From NCBI RefSeq assembly GCF_000745895.1, contig NZ_JQKE01000028.1, forward strand, positions 1 through 32,221: DNA of 32,221 nt, in the 5' to 3' direction. The notes beneath the pieces are model-generated. The model searched no databases and had not been told where the DNA came from. It was given only the letters and a program-made list of their open reading frames with translations. How positions within the stretch are numbered: the first letter of the stretch is position 1; every line of letters starts with the position of its first letter. Origin of the DNA: Stenoxybacter acetivorans DSM 19021. Its GTDB lineage: Bacteria; Pseudomonadota; Gammaproteobacteria; Burkholderiales; Neisseriaceae. The position numbers and the translations under genes are program-made. This document shows positions 1 through 8,628 of this stretch, piece after piece.

Positions 1-275
1 ATGGCTGGCGCGGTTACGACGGTTTGGTTGATGTGGGTTTTGAAAAGCATTTTCGTGTCAATCATGGTAATGATGAATTTTCCGACGGTAAGGGCAATCA
101 TGTAAACGGTATTGAAAGCTTTTGGGGCTTCGCTAAACACCGCTTGGCGAAGTTTAAAGGTATTCATAAGCACTTATTTGAAATTCATCTTAAAGAAACT
201 GAGTTTCGTTTTAACCATAGAGAGCAAAATATCTATAAAATCTTGCTTAAATGGTTTAGAACCGAGAAAATTTAG
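1..275 (+). mobile_element. IS1016-like (IS1595 family) transposase, C-terminal fragment cut by window edge
   Basis: The reading frame is open from base 3 to the TAG at 273-275. It begins GWRGYDGLVDVG and contains KHFRVNH and HVNGIESFWGFAKHRLAKF, then HLKETEFRFNHR. These are the hallmarks of the C-terminal half of the ISXO2-like DDE transposase domain found in IS1016 and other IS1595-family elements, common in Neisseriaceae and Pasteurellaceae. The final catalytic Glu is expected in the GIESFW motif. The 5' part lies outside the window, so intactness cannot be judged. The short motif TTGTCTTGT occurs twice just after the stop (around 276 and 300). The element probably ends near 308, where recognisable HsdR coding sequence starts. 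Family assignment is from recalled motifs; the exact terminus is inferred. Confidence 0.82.
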
Positions 276-308
276 TTGTCTTGTTTTTACCTTGTTTGGT
301 TGTCTTGT

Positions 309-833
309 CCCAAAGATAAATTCCGTCCCGATAGCGGAGAGCGTGAAGAGATAAACGATGACATCGAATTTGAGCTGGAACTCATTCATCAAATTGAAGT
401 TAATATAGACTATATCCTGATACTTGTCGCCAAATATAAAGAAAGCAACTGCAAAGATAAGAGCATACTGGATAACATCTATAAAGCGGTGCGCGCGAGC
501 GTTCAGCTGAGAAGCAAGAAAGAGCTAATCGAAGAGTTCATCGGTCGAGTGAACGTGCAGACAAAAGTTGAGGCGGATTGGCAGTATTTTGTTCGAGAGG
601 AAGCGGAGAAAGATTTGCAGACTCTAATAGCCGAAGAAAACCTCAAAAACGAGGAAACCCGCAAGTTTATTGAGAACGCTTTCCGCGATGGTTCGGTTAA
701 AACCACCGGGACAGATGTTGATAAAATCTTGCCGCCAGTGTCTCGCTTCGGCGGCGGTAATCGGCGGGATAAAAAACAAGGTGTGATTGTAAAATTACTG
801 AAATTCTTCGAGAAATACTTTGGAATAATGTAG
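309..833 (+). pseudogene. hsdR: Type I restriction endonuclease HsdR, C-terminal remnant
   Basis: The translated segment begins PKDKFRPDSGEREEI and continues with INDDIEFELELI, NIDYILILVAKY, LRSKKELIEEFI, REEAEKDLQTLIAEENL, KFIENAFRDG and a tail FFEKYFGI. It matches in order the C-terminal helical domain of EcoR124I-type (type IC) HsdR, which contacts the methyltransferase core. The nuclease and helicase motor domains that should precede it are absent. Immediately upstream is the end of an IS1016-like element, so the gene appears cut by the insertion. An open frame with an ATG at 276 runs from the IS end into this segment, but no good ribosome binding site was seen. I treat it as a remnant. 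hsdM or hsdS are not in the window. Confidence 0.78.
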
Positions 834-1064
834 TCGTTGCGGGTAAAAAATGTGCGGCAGCCGCGCGTTATTGAAACGCGGAGAATAGTGCCGAGCCTGT
901 GCTACATCGCGTGATAAATTAAAATCTGTTTTAAGCAAGCTGAAAATACCGATTATTAAGCCGTGGCCATAACAAAAAGCAATACCAATCCATTTTCAGC
1001 ATTTTACGGTATTCATTACAATACAGCCCTTTGCGTAATTGATTTTTAAAATATTTCTGAAATA

Positions 1065-2021
1065 ATGTTCACCACATCAACACATATGCTTTCTTCAACC
1101 AAACTTCCCCGCCGCAAATTATCCGGTGTTTTACTGCTCGACAAAGCCTGTGGTGTGTCCAGCAATACTGCTTTACAGCAAGTACGGCGTTTGTATCGTG
1201 CAGAAAAAGCCGGGCATACCGGTGTGCTTGATCCGCTGGCAACCGGTTTATTGCCTGTGTGTTTCGGCGAAGCCACCAAATTTGCTCAATATTTATTAGA
1301 TGCCGACAAAGCCTATGAAGCCGTTTTGAAACTTGGTCAAGCCACCAATACCGGTGATGCCGAGGGTGAAATCATTGCTGATGTACCCGTAAACGTGCGT
1401 GAAACCGCGTTTCAGGCAGCCTGTGCGGTGTTTATTGGGGTGATTAAGCAAACGCCGCCGATGTATTCCGCGCTCAAACACCAAGGCAAGCCGCTGTATG
1501 CGTATGCCCGCGCCGGCGTAGAAATTGAACGCAAAGTACGCGAAATCTGTATTCACCGCATTGATATTACACGGTTTGAACCGCCTGAAGCCGGCATTAT
1601 CGTGCATTGCAGCAAAGGCACGTATATCCGCACCCTTGCCGAAGATCTTGCCAAACACGCGGGTACGGTAGCGCATTTAACTGCCCTGCGGCGCACCCAA
1701 ACCGCCGGTTTTCTTATCAGCCAAAGCCACACATTAAGCGCGTTAAGTGCGTTAAGCGAAGCCGAGCGCGATGCTTTGCTTTTGCCCTGCGATGTATTGG
1801 TGCAGCATCTGCCTGCGGTCAGGCTGGCTGAAAATGAGATTACGCGCCTACAGCACGGCTTGACCACGCGCGCAATACCCATGCAACACACAGAAAATCA
1901 TGGCATAATATCGCCCTTGCGCGTGTATGGCGAAGACAATCGCTTTATCGGCTTGGTAAGTAGAGAGCCACAAACAGGCTGCCTGAAAGCCTTGCGTCTG
2001 ATGAGCACCGCCGCCGCGTAA
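1065..2021 (+). CDS. truB: tRNA pseudouridine(55) synthase TruB
   Basis: TruB isomerises U55 to pseudouridine in the T-loop of most tRNAs. The protein has the N-terminal segment GVLLLDKACGVSSN and the catalytic motif GHTGVLDPLATG, with the nucleophilic Asp at about residue 56. It also has the family motifs around TPPMYSALKHQGKPLYAYARAG and the SKGTYIRTLAEDL segment. At 318 aa it fits the family. Two in-frame ATGs (1065 and 1086) are possible and neither has a clear Shine-Dalgarno sequence, so the start is uncertain. Two DUS copies lie inside the gene (1411-1422 and 1977-1988). It is followed after 77 bases by rpsO, the conserved truB-rpsO order of many proteobacteria. The usual upstream partner rbfA is missing; the decayed restriction locus sits there instead. 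Confidence 0.95.
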   Translation: MFTTSTHMLSSTKLPRRKLSGVLLLDKACGVSSNTALQQVRRLYRAEKAGHTGVLDPLATGLLPVCFGEATKFAQYLLDADKAYEAVLKLGQATNTGDAEGEIIADVPVNVRETAFQAACAVFIGVIKQTPPMYSALKHQGKPLYAYARAGVEIERKVREICIHRIDITRFEPPEAGIIVHCSKGTYIRTLAEDLAKHAGTVAHLTALRRTQTAGFLISQSHTLSALSALSEAERDALLLPCDVLVQHLPAVRLAENEITRLQHGLTTRAIPMQHTENHGIISPLRVYGEDNRFIGLVSREPQTGCLKALRLMSTAAA

Positions 2022-2098
2022 TTTGGAGTTTACTTTGTCGGTTTTCGGCTCGGTAAACTTGTCTGCCGCAAGGCTGATTTTTATTTGAGAGTTTAAAA

Positions 2099-2368
2099 AT
2101 GGCATTAACCGTAGAACAAAAAGCACAAATCGTTAAAGATTTTCAACGCAAAGAAGGCGATACCGGTTCGTCTGAAGTACAAGTGGCTTTGCTCACTTTC
2201 CGCATCAACGATTTAACACCGCATTTCAAAGCCAACGCCAAAGATCACCACAGCCGCCGCGGCTTATTAAAAATGGTGAGCCAACGCCGCCGTTTGCTGT
2301 CTTACCTGCGCCGCACCAAACCCGATACCTATCGCGAATTGATTGCGCGTTTGGGCTTGCGTAAATAA
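2099..2368 (+). CDS. rpsO: 30S ribosomal protein S15
   Basis: The 89-residue product is the standard length for S15, which binds the central domain of 16S rRNA early in 30S assembly. The family signature is visible as [23 protein letters not shown] followed by [24 protein letters not shown]. It lies downstream of truB in the same direction and ends just before a strong intrinsic terminator at 2393-2438. A short leader of 77 bases separates it from truB. Autoregulatory structure in that leader is known for E. coli S15, but I could not confirm one here. Confidence 0.97.
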   Translation: MALTVEQKAQIVKDFQRKEGDTGSSEVQVALLTFRINDLTPHFKANAKDHHSRRGLLKMVSQRRRLLSYLRRTKPDTYRELIARLGLRK

Positions 2369-2392
2369 TTAACTTGAATTTTATTCAATACG

Positions 2393-2438
2393 CCGTATCT
2401 TTGCTTAAGGTTTGCCGAGGCAAAGATACGGTTTTTTT
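2393..2438 (+). terminator. Intrinsic terminator of rpsO
   Basis: A perfect 12-bp inverted repeat (CCGTATCTTTGC at 2393-2404, GCAAAGATACGG at 2420-2431) is followed directly by seven T residues. It lies 24 bases after the rpsO stop. Confidence 0.9.
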
Positions 2439-2616
2439 ATGCTTGAGCGGCAAGAATGCGGCAAGCCAAACAATAAAATATTCTGCCGCTGAAAAATTGA
2501 TGCCCGCCTTGGCAGGTATCCGTGAATCTCTTTAGGTCATATTCCCCGCCGTTCTGCGGCAAGGTTATTCATTGTTTTAAAAATGACTTTTTATCTTACT
2601 TTTCAGGCAGCCTGTT

Positions 2617-3669
2617 ATGTTGGTATTGGGTATTGAATCTTCCTGTGATGAAACGGGTGCGGCGTTATACGACACCGATGCGGGATTGCTTGCACATGAG
2701 CTGCACACACAAATGGCAATGCACGCTGAATACGGCGGCGTGGTGCCGGAATTGGCAAGCCGCGATCATATTCGCCGCTTATTGCCGCTGACCCGCGCTT
2801 GTTTACACAAGGTAAATAAGGGCATGAGCGAAATTGATGCCATTGCCTACACTCAAGGACCGGGTTTGGGCGGTGCATTGCTGGCGGGCGCGAGTTTTGC
2901 CGCATCGCTGGCGTTTGCCTTGGGCAAACCGTTGATTGGTGTGCATCACCTTGAAGGGCATTTATTGTCGCCGCTTTTGGGTGATGATAAGCCCGAATTT
3001 CCGTTTGTTGCGCTTTTGGTATCGGGCGGGCACACTCAATTTATGGCGGTGCGCGGCATTGGGGATTATGAATTATTGGGCGAAAGCGTGGACGATGCGG
3101 CGGGTGAAGCGTTTGATAAAACCGCCAAATTATTGGGTTTGCCCTACCCCGGCGGTGCAAAATTATCGGAATTGGCAAAACAAGGAAAACCCGATGTGTT
3201 TTCATTTCCGCGCCCGATGTTGCATTCGGGCGACTTAAACATGAGTTTTTCCGGTTTAAAAACAGCAGTACTCACTGCCGTAAACCGCATCCAAGCCGAA
3301 GCAGGCAATGCGGTTTTATCGGAACAAACACGCAACGATATTTGCCGTGAATTTCAAGAAGCCGTGGTTGCGGTGTTAAGCCAAAAAGCCCGCGCGGCAT
3401 TGGCACAAACCGGCTTAAACCGTTTGGTGGTCGCGGGCGGTGTGGGCGCGAACTGGCGGCTGCGTCAGGCGTTAAATCACATCAAGGGCGTTCGCACTTA
3501 TTTTCCGCCTTTGGCACTGTGTACCGACAACGGCGCAATGATTGCCTTTGCCGGCGCAATGAATTTGGCAAAAGCGCAATCGGCGGGGGCATTTAATGTG
3601 AAGCCGCGCTGGCCTTTGAGCGATATTGTCGGAACAACATCGGCAACAGGTTTGCCTTTGGGTGTTTAA
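2617..3669 (+). CDS. tsaD: tRNA N6-adenosine threonylcarbamoyltransferase TsaD
   Basis: TsaD transfers the threonylcarbamoyl group from TC-AMP to A37 of ANN-decoding tRNAs, acting with TsaB, TsaC and TsaE. The 350-residue protein starts [13 protein letters not shown] and has [13 protein letters not shown]. The metal-binding HHLEGH has ligands H111 and H115. LVSGGHTQ and the C-terminal [13 protein letters not shown] and [12 protein letters not shown] complete the ASKHA-type fold of the family. The ATG at 2617 follows a DUS (2602-2613) and no clear Shine-Dalgarno is visible, but the N terminus aligns with the family start. It is monocistronic here, followed by a tRNA-Arg gene whose probable promoter overlaps its 3' end. 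Confidence 0.96.
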   Translation: MLVLGIESSCDETGAALYDTDAGLLAHELHTQMAMHAEYGGVVPELASRDHIRRLLPLTRACLHKVNKGMSEIDAIAYTQGPGLGGALLAGASFAASLAFALGKPLIGVHHLEGHLLSPLLGDDKPEFPFVALLVSGGHTQFMAVRGIGDYELLGESVDDAAGEAFDKTAKLLGLPYPGGAKLSELAKQGKPDVFSFPRPMLHSGDLNMSFSGLKTAVLTAVNRIQAEAGNAVLSEQTRNDICREFQEAVVAVLSQKARAALAQTGLNRLVVAGGVGANWRLRQALNHIKGVRTYFPPLALCTDNGAMIAFAGAMNLAKAQSAGAFNVKPRWPLSDIVGTTSATGLPLGV

Positions 3670-3681
3670 TTCGGCTAGAAT
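3652..3681 (+). promoter_or_regulatory. Probable sigma-70 promoter of the tRNA-Arg gene
   Basis: TTGCCT (3652-3657) and TAGAAT (3676-3681) are separated by 18 bases. Transcription would start near 3688, about 15 bases before the mature tRNA. The -35 box lies inside the end of tsaD. Confidence 0.5.
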
Positions 3682-3702
3682 ACGCAATTCGTTTTTCAAT
3701 AC

Positions 3703-3778
3703 GCACCCGTAGCTCAGTTGGAAGAGTGTCGGTTTCCGAAGCCGGAGGTCACAGGTTCGATCCCTGTCGGGTGCGCCA
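3703..3778 (+). tRNA. tRNA-Arg (anticodon CCG)
   Basis: The 7-bp acceptor stem GCACCCG/CGGGTGC, a D-arm starting GCTC, the anticodon loop TTCCGAA (anticodon CCG, reading CGG), the T-arm ACAGG-TTCGATC-CCTGT and an encoded GCCA end form a complete cloverleaf. The anticodon stem contains G-T wobble pairs at both ends. At 76 nt it has a slightly short D-loop. It is followed by an intrinsic terminator at about 3802-3835. Confidence 0.93.
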
Positions 3779-3801
3779 GTTGTTAAGAAGTAAATAAAAA
3801 A

Positions 3802-3835
3802 GGCTGTTCCGAGGTTTTCGGTACAGCCCTTTATT
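3802..3835 (+). terminator. Intrinsic terminator of tRNA-Arg
   Basis: GGCTGT-T-CCGA and TCGG-T-ACAGCC pair with a single T-T mismatch (3802 to 3828), followed by CCCTTTATTTT. It starts 24 bases after the tRNA CCA end. Confidence 0.75.
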
Positions 3836-3857
3836 TTGCATTGTTTTTGGTTATTTT

Positions 3858-3892
3858 TCAGGTAGCCTGCTTTATTTAACAGGCTGCCTGAA
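3858..3892. repeat. Inverted pair of DNA uptake sequences between convergent units
   Basis: TTCAGGTAGCCTG (3858-3870, the reverse of the variant AGGCTACCTGAA) faces CAGGCTGCCTGAA (3880-3892). They pair with one G-T wobble and a 9-base loop. The pair sits just after the stop of the minus-strand metallopeptidase gene and downstream of the tRNA, so it may act as a bidirectional terminator. Paired DUS used this way are known in Neisseria. Confidence 0.75.
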
Positions 3893-3899
3893 TATTTTA

Positions 3900-4730
3900 T
3901 TAACTGAATGTGTTGCACTGGTTCGGATCGCCATTAACAAATCCGCGCTGAAACCATGTTTTGCGCTGTTCGGCACTGCCGTGAGTGAAGCTATCGGGAA
4001 CGGCATAGCCTTGCGCGCGTTTTTGAATGCGGTCATCGCCCACGGCTTCGGCGGCATCAATGGCTTGTGCCATGTCGGTTTGTTCCCACATACCGTCTTT
4101 TTCGGCACTTTTTGCCCATACGCCGGCGAAACAATCGGCTTGTAATTCCAAACGCACGGATAATTCATTGGACTGTGCTTCATTGCTTCGGGATTGTGCC
4201 TGATGTACTTGCGGCAAAACGCCCAATAAGTTTTGTACGTGATGCCCAACTTCGTGTGCAATCACATAAGCAAACGCCGCCGCACCGCCTTGCGCACCCA
4301 ATTTGTTTTTTAAATCTTCATAAAAAGACAAATCCAGATACACTTTTTGGTCGTTGGGGCAGTAAAATGGACCCATTGCCGCTTGACCGGTGCCGCAGCT
4401 GGTGGTGGTATAGCCGTTGTACAACACCAGCGTCGGCACAGTGTATTTCGTGCCTTTTGATTGAAAATATTGTCCCCAGCTGTCTTCGGTTTCTGCCATA
4501 ACCACCCGCGACAATTGATTGAGCTGTTCTTCTTCCTGCGGCGGCAGCGCAGATTGCTGAACCTGTCCGCTGCCCAATTGCGGTGCACCGACAATGCCGG
4601 ATAAATCCACGCCGTAGTACATACCGATAAGCAATACGATGATGCCGACAATGCCTGTGCCTTTTTTACCGGCACTCATGCCTCGGCGGTCTTCTACATT
4701 GCTGCTTTGTCTGCGGTTTTCCCAACGCAT
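3900..4730 (-). CDS. ypfJ: Neutral zinc metallopeptidase, YpfJ family
   Basis: The 276-residue protein belongs to the YpfJ family of putative neutral zinc metallopeptidases, whose substrates are poorly known. One membrane segment lies at about residues 23-42 (GTGIVGIIVLLIGMYYG) after a short basic N terminus, so most of the protein should face the periplasm. The zinc-binding motif HEVGHH is at residues 159-164, and a probable third-ligand region ELQADCFAGVWA follows at about 195. SCGTGQAAMGPFYCP supplies the conserved Gly/Cys-rich segment before the active site. The ATG start is followed by RWENRRQS, typical for the family. It is preceded after 33 bases by speB on the same strand and may be co-transcribed. 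Confidence 0.9.
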   Translation of the reverse strand: MRWENRRQSSNVEDRRGMSAGKKGTGIVGIIVLLIGMYYGVDLSGIVGAPQLGSGQVQQSALPPQEEEQLNQLSRVVMAETEDSWGQYFQSKGTKYTVPTLVLYNGYTTTSCGTGQAAMGPFYCPNDQKVYLDLSFYEDLKNKLGAQGGAAAFAYVIAHEVGHHVQNLLGVLPQVHQAQSRSNEAQSNELSVRLELQADCFAGVWAKSAEKDGMWEQTDMAQAIDAAEAVGDDRIQKRAQGYAVPDSFTHGSAEQRKTWFQRGFVNGDPNQCNTFS

Positions 4731-4763
4731 CTTTAGTTCCTTGATAATGGTAAAAAAATACGG

Positions 4764-5732
4764 TTACAGCTTGCCTGCGACTTTGCGGTTGCGCAATAAA
4801 CACAGCATATCGGCGGCGATGTGCGCGGCGGCGATGGCGGTGATTTCGGCATGGTCATAAGCAGGAGCGACTTCCACCACGTCCATGCCAATAATATTTA
4901 AATCACCCAAAGCGCGAACAATGCTCAAGGCTTGGTGTGAACTCAAGCCGCCTGCTACCGGTGTGCCTGTTCCCGGTGCGAACGCGGGGTCGAGGCAATC
5001 AATGTCAAAAGTAATGTAAACGGGGTTTTTGCCGATGATGTGATTAATCTGCTGCACAGCAGCGGCAGTGCCGTTATCGTGTATCCACGGTGCAAACAGC
5101 ATATTCATGCCCATGAAATCGCTGTTCCAAGTGCGGATACCCACTTGTACTGAAGTTTTGGGATTGATAATACCGTTATTTACCGCTTTATAGAACATTG
5201 TACCGTGATTAAGCGAATTTTCATCGTCGTCCTGCCAAGTATCACAATGCGCGTCAAAATGCAGTAAACTTAAAGGTTTGCCGTATTTTTCGGCGTGTGC
5301 CTGCAAAAGCGGATAGGTAATGAAATGATCACCGCCGAAAGTAAGCATTTTGGCGCGGCTGTTGAAAATAATATCGCGGGCATGTTGAACAATGCTTTCA
5401 CGGATTGTCCACGGACGGTGCGCGTCAAACCAGCAATCGCCGTAATCAATGACTGCCAAATCGTCAAATGGATCAAAGCCCCACGGAAACAGATTCAATT
5501 CTGCCAATTGCACACTGGCGGCACGAACAGCTGCCGGTCCCAAACGTGCGCCGGGTCGAAAAGTGGTTGCCAAATCCAGCGGCACACCCGACACCACCAC
5601 ATCAGCATCGGTTAAATCACGGGTGTAACGCCGGCGCATAAACGACAATGCGCCGGCATATGTGTTTTCAATGCTTGAACCGATTAAACCCGGGCGGCGA
5701 AATGCACCGTCGCCGCACACTGCGTCGGACAT
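4764..5732 (-). CDS. speB: Agmatinase (ureohydrolase family)
   Basis: The enzyme hydrolyses agmatine to putrescine and urea in the arginine decarboxylase route to polyamines. The 322-residue protein carries all binuclear manganese motifs of the arginase/agmatinase fold: GGDH (133-136), HFDAHCDTW (158-166, ligands D160, H162, D164) and FDIDCLDPAFAPGTGTP (from 242, ligands D243 and D245). The N-terminal ATTFRPGARLGPAAVR is also typical of agmatinases. It lies between a DedA gene and a metallopeptidase gene on the same strand. A putrescine/spermidine-type binding protein is encoded elsewhere in the window at 26268. Arginine decarboxylase (speA) is not in the window. Agmatinase is preferred to arginase from overall motif context, but specificity is not proven by sequence. 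Confidence 0.92.
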   Translation of the reverse strand: MSDAVCGDGAFRRPGLIGSSIENTYAGALSFMRRRYTRDLTDADVVVSGVPLDLATTFRPGARLGPAAVRAASVQLAELNLFPWGFDPFDDLAVIDYGDCWFDAHRPWTIRESIVQHARDIIFNSRAKMLTFGGDHFITYPLLQAHAEKYGKPLSLLHFDAHCDTWQDDDENSLNHGTMFYKAVNNGIINPKTSVQVGIRTWNSDFMGMNMLFAPWIHDNGTAAAVQQINHIIGKNPVYITFDIDCLDPAFAPGTGTPVAGGLSSHQALSIVRALGDLNIIGMDVVEVAPAYDHAEITAIAAAHIAADMLCLLRNRKVAGKL

Positions 5733-5759
5733 AATAAAACCCTTTCCTTAAAAATATAT

Positions 5760-5790
5760 TTTCAGGCAGCCTGAAAAAAGCTGCCTGAAA
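5760..5790. repeat. Inverted DUS pair after dedA
   Basis: TTTCAGGCAGC (5760-5770) pairs perfectly with GCTGCCTGAAA (5780-5790). The left copy reads TTCAGGCAGCCTGAA, so it presents AGGCTGCCTGAA on the minus strand and AGGCAGCCTGAA on the plus strand. It lies four bases after the dedA stop on the minus strand, a likely terminator between dedA and speB. Confidence 0.75.
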
Positions 5791-5794
5791 GACA

Positions 5795-6463
5795 TTAACG
5801 TGATTTGTTTTGTTTTTTTGCCAAACGCCGTGCGCGGATTTCTTTAATTTTTTGGTGGAAAAACAAAATCCGCTGTCGTTTTCGCCACCAATAATACAGC
5901 AGTACCACAACGCCGAGACCGAGGGCAATATACAATCCTGTTTGGAATTGATGCACTTTGCGCATCAGCCAATCAATATTTTCCGCACCATACGCACCCA
6001 AATACACCCAAATTGGCACGGAAATCATCGCTGCCAAGCCGTCCATCAGCAAAAATTGCCAATAAGAAACGCGGCGGCTCATGCCGGCAGTGATGTAAAT
6101 TGGGGTGCGCAAACCGGGCAGAAAACGAGCAATAAACAAGACACGGTTGCCGTAGCGGTCAAATTTTTCTTGTACTTGAGCATAGCGTTTCGGCGTCATA
6201 ACCCGCTGCACAAAGCGATATTGCAACAAACGCTGCCCATATACCCTGCCGGCGGCAAACATCAAACCATCGCCTGCCAATACGCCCGCCATGCCCACAA
6301 TAAACATGGTGTGAACATTGGTGTAGCCCAAGCCGGAAACCACGCCGCCGGTAACCAAAGTGACGTCTTCGGGAATGGGCACGCCAAAACCGCAGGCAAC
6401 CAAAACCACGAACACCGCCGCATAACCGTATTGGGTAAAAAAGGCTTCTAACACACTGAACAT
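5795..6463 (-). CDS. DedA family inner-membrane protein
   Basis: DedA proteins are inner-membrane proteins with a half-transporter-like fold, linked to lipid scrambling or recycling of undecaprenyl phosphate and to proton-gradient maintenance. The 222-residue protein has the family signature ACGFGVPIPEDVTLVTGG near residue 30, a second re-entrant region RFLPGLRTPIYITAGM, and hydrophobic segments at about 8-30, 45-65, 135-155 and 170-195. The C terminus is strongly basic and probably cytoplasmic. Which DedA subgroup it belongs to cannot be told. The start ATG at 6463 has no strong Shine-Dalgarno. It runs in the same direction as speB, separated by an inverted DUS pair. Confidence 0.88.
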   Translation of the reverse strand: MFSVLEAFFTQYGYAAVFVVLVACGFGVPIPEDVTLVTGGVVSGLGYTNVHTMFIVGMAGVLAGDGLMFAAGRVYGQRLLQYRFVQRVMTPKRYAQVQEKFDRYGNRVLFIARFLPGLRTPIYITAGMSRRVSYWQFLLMDGLAAMISVPIWVYLGAYGAENIDWLMRKVHQFQTGLYIALGLGVVVLLYYWWRKRQRILFFHQKIKEIRARRLAKKQNKSR

Positions 6464-6542
6464 GAGGCAGGACTTTCCATTCGCTTTGGTTAAAAAACCA
6501 GTGTTGCTCTATCGGCGGCGGTAACAATAATAAGGTTGGTTA

Positions 6543-6561
6543 TTTTCAGGCTGCCTGAAAA
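6543..6561. repeat. Palindromic DNA uptake sequence
   Basis: TTTTCAGGCTGCCTGAAAA is a 19-base perfect palindrome around a central T. It includes AGGCTGCCTGAA on the plus strand and AGGCAGCCTGAA on the minus strand. It sits in the 215-base gap between glmM and dedA, where the only other structure seen is a TTATGGCA/TGCCATAA inverted repeat at 6581-6611. Confidence 0.8.
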
Positions 6562-6678
6562 TATCTGTATTACATCAGCATTATGGCAAGGCTGAATGCG
6601 GTGTGCCATAAGCTGTTCTCTGTATATAAATGTATTGTGTTTTGGTTATCGGCAAGCCGCATTTTTAAAACACAATAT

Positions 6679-8022
6679 TCAGACAGCCGCTGACGTTTCA
6701 ATGGCGCGGGCAATTTTTTCAGCGGCGGCTTTCGCGGCGGCGGCGTGTTTGGCTTCCACCATAACCCGCACCACAGGCTCTGTTCCCGAAGGACGCAGCA
6801 CCACGCGCCCCAAATCCGCCAGTTCGCGTTCCACTTCTTCGGCAACGGGTTTGGCGGCAGTCTGCCAATCCTGATCTTTTTGAATGCGTACATTAATCAT
6901 GGTTTGCGGATAAGGCTGCCAATCGGCAAGTGCTGAGGGCAAGTCTTGATTGAGGGTCTGCAAAGCGGCAAATACTTGCAAAGCGGAAATAATGCCGTCG
7001 CCGGTATTGTGTTTATCCAAACACACCACATGCCCCGAGGCTTCGCCGCCCACTTGCCAATCGTGCTGATACAGCTGTTCCAGCACATAGCGGTCGCCCA
7101 CTTTGGCGCGGACAAAATCAATACCGCGTTCTTTGAGTGCGATCTCCATTGCCAAATTGGTCATCACTGTGCCGACCACGCCGCCTTTCAGGCTGCCTGA
7201 AGCGGCGCGGGCTTTGGCAATCACGTAAATTAAACTATCGCCGTCATACACTTTGCCTGTTTTATCAACCATCATCAGGCGGTCGCCGTCGCCGTCAAGT
7301 GCCACGCCGTAATCGGCTTCGTTTTGCAGCACGGCGGCTTGCAGGGATTTGGTGTGTGTTGCACCCACTTTCAGGTTGATGTTATAGCCGTCTGGCTCAT
7401 CACCAATGCTGATTACTTCCGCACCCAGCTCATGAAATACTTTGGGCGCAACATGGTATGCTGCGCCGTTGGCAGTATCCACCACCAATTTCAATCCGCG
7501 TAAATTCATGTGGTTGGGAAAAGTGGATTTGCAAAATTCGATGTAGCGATCCACTGCACCGACAATGCGGCGGGCGCGCCCCAAATAGTCAGAACCCACG
7601 GTTTGCATGGGTTTTTCCAACTGGGCTTCAATTTCCAGTTCTAAATCATCATTGAGTTTTGCACCGCCCTCAGCAAAAAATTTAATGCCGTTGTCGGAAT
7701 AAACATTGTGGGAGGCGGAAATCATCACGCCGCAGTCCAAACGCAGCGCACGGGTTAAATACGCCACACCCGGGGTGGGCAAAGGGCCTGTGAGCAATAC
7801 ATCAACACCTGCGGCGGTGAATCCCGCTTCCATTACCGCTTCCAGCATATAGCCGGAAATGCGGGTGTCTTTGCCGATCAGGGCGGTGGCGCGGTGATCA
7901 TTGCTGTGTTTTACCAAAACTTTGCCGGCGGCATACGCCAATTTTAAGACAAATTCGGGCGTAATCGGATACTGCCCCACTTCACCGCGCACGCCGTCGG
8001 TGCCGAAATATTTTTTTACCAT
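6679..8022 (-). CDS. glmM: Phosphoglucosamine mutase
   Basis: GlmM converts glucosamine-6-phosphate to glucosamine-1-phosphate on the way to UDP-GlcNAc, needed for peptidoglycan and LOS. The 447-residue protein starts [22 protein letters not shown]. The phosphoserine loop is ISASHN (the Ser before HN, residue 104, is the expected phosphorylated residue). The metal loop is LDGDGDR, the sugar-binding loop GEASGH, and the phosphate-binding loop [15 protein letters not shown]. The residue after ISASHN is Val where most homologues have Pro. The family normally shows folP next to glmM; here it is followed by dedA instead. One DUS copy (about 7188) is inside the gene. Confidence 0.96.
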   Translation of the reverse strand: MVKKYFGTDGVRGEVGQYPITPEFVLKLAYAAGKVLVKHSNDHRATALIGKDTRISGYMLEAVMEAGFTAAGVDVLLTGPLPTPGVAYLTRALRLDCGVMISASHNVYSDNGIKFFAEGGAKLNDDLELEIEAQLEKPMQTVGSDYLGRARRIVGAVDRYIEFCKSTFPNHMNLRGLKLVVDTANGAAYHVAPKVFHELGAEVISIGDEPDGYNINLKVGATHTKSLQAAVLQNEADYGVALDGDGDRLMMVDKTGKVYDGDSLIYVIAKARAASGSLKGGVVGTVMTNLAMEIALKERGIDFVRAKVGDRYVLEQLYQHDWQVGGEASGHVVCLDKHNTGDGIISALQVFAALQTLNQDLPSALADWQPYPQTMINVRIQKDQDWQTAAKPVAEEVERELADLGRVVLRPSGTEPVVRVMVEAKHAAAAKAAAEKIARAIETSAAV

Positions 8023-8185
8023 GAATTTTATAACTCATTGATGGATTATTTTATTCAATTGTAAAGCAAACCACGTTATTCAACCAGCCGAAAGCAGGAG
8101 GCGGACGTGTTAGAATAAATAAAATCATTTGTAAACCATTTGTGCTTTGTTTGCTTTTTGTAATTTGTTTACTTCAGGAGATGTG

Positions 8186-8599
8186 ATGAATACACAATCC
8201 AACCACTTGCCGGCTGCGGATACTTTTGATTTAACCGGCGCGGCGCAAATGGAGGCCGAGGAAAAATCGCTGATTATTGACGATGGCTTCGCCAAACAGG
8301 CAGAAAATCAAATTTATGAAAAAGAAGAAAAAACAGCGAAAAGCAACGCGGTATCGGCAATAAAGCAAGGGGCAATTTATCCGAAAGCGGAACTGCATAC
8401 CGATGATTTATCCACTTGCCACGAACCCACCACTGCCGATGAAATGGAATCGGAAGAACGGGATTTGGTGATTGCCGATTCGGTTGAAGCGGTACGAACT
8501 TTTGCGGATAAACCGTTGTCTGACGAAGAAATCCGCCGCCGCGCGCTCACCAATGAAAAAAGCATTCACCCCAATCTCAATGATCCGATGGCTTGCTGA
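8186..8599 (+). CDS. Uncharacterised acidic protein with an internal repeat
   Basis: I do not recognise this family. The best start is the ATG at 8186, which has AGGAG at 8176-8180. An upstream in-frame ATG (8147) lacks this. The product is 137 residues, acidic, without signal peptide or membrane segment, and likely largely disordered or helical. It contains two related segments: AAQMEAEEKSLIIDDGF (about 19-35) and ADEMESEERDLVIADSV (about 84-100), an evident internal duplication. The C terminus has LSDEEIRRRALTNEKSIHPNLNDPMAC. It is transcribed divergently from glmM and convergently with the ThiE-like gene. Function unknown; the repeat suggests two equivalent binding sites. Confidence 0.75.
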   Translation: MNTQSNHLPAADTFDLTGAAQMEAEEKSLIIDDGFAKQAENQIYEKEEKTAKSNAVSAIKQGAIYPKAELHTDDLSTCHEPTTADEMESEERDLVIADSVEAVRTFADKPLSDEEIRRRALTNEKSIHPNLNDPMAC

Positions 8600-8628
8600 T
8601 TGCCGTTTTTAGGCATTTTCAGGCAGCC

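Noticed and set aside
861-881. Hairpin CCGCG...CGCGG after the hsdR remnant as a terminator
   Set aside because: The stem is imperfect and no T-run follows on either strand.
1296-1676. A 126-codon minus-strand frame within truB
   Set aside because: Antisense shadow; truB on the plus strand carries the catalytic motif.
5810-6451. A 213-codon plus-strand frame opposite the DedA gene
   Set aside because: It is the antisense shadow of dedA; its translation is rich in His, Gln and Asn with no family pattern, while the minus strand shows a clear DedA signature.
6581-6611. TTATGGCA/TGCCATAA inverted repeat after glmM as a terminator
   Set aside because: The loop is 15 bases and no T-run follows; it may be chance or a weak protein site.
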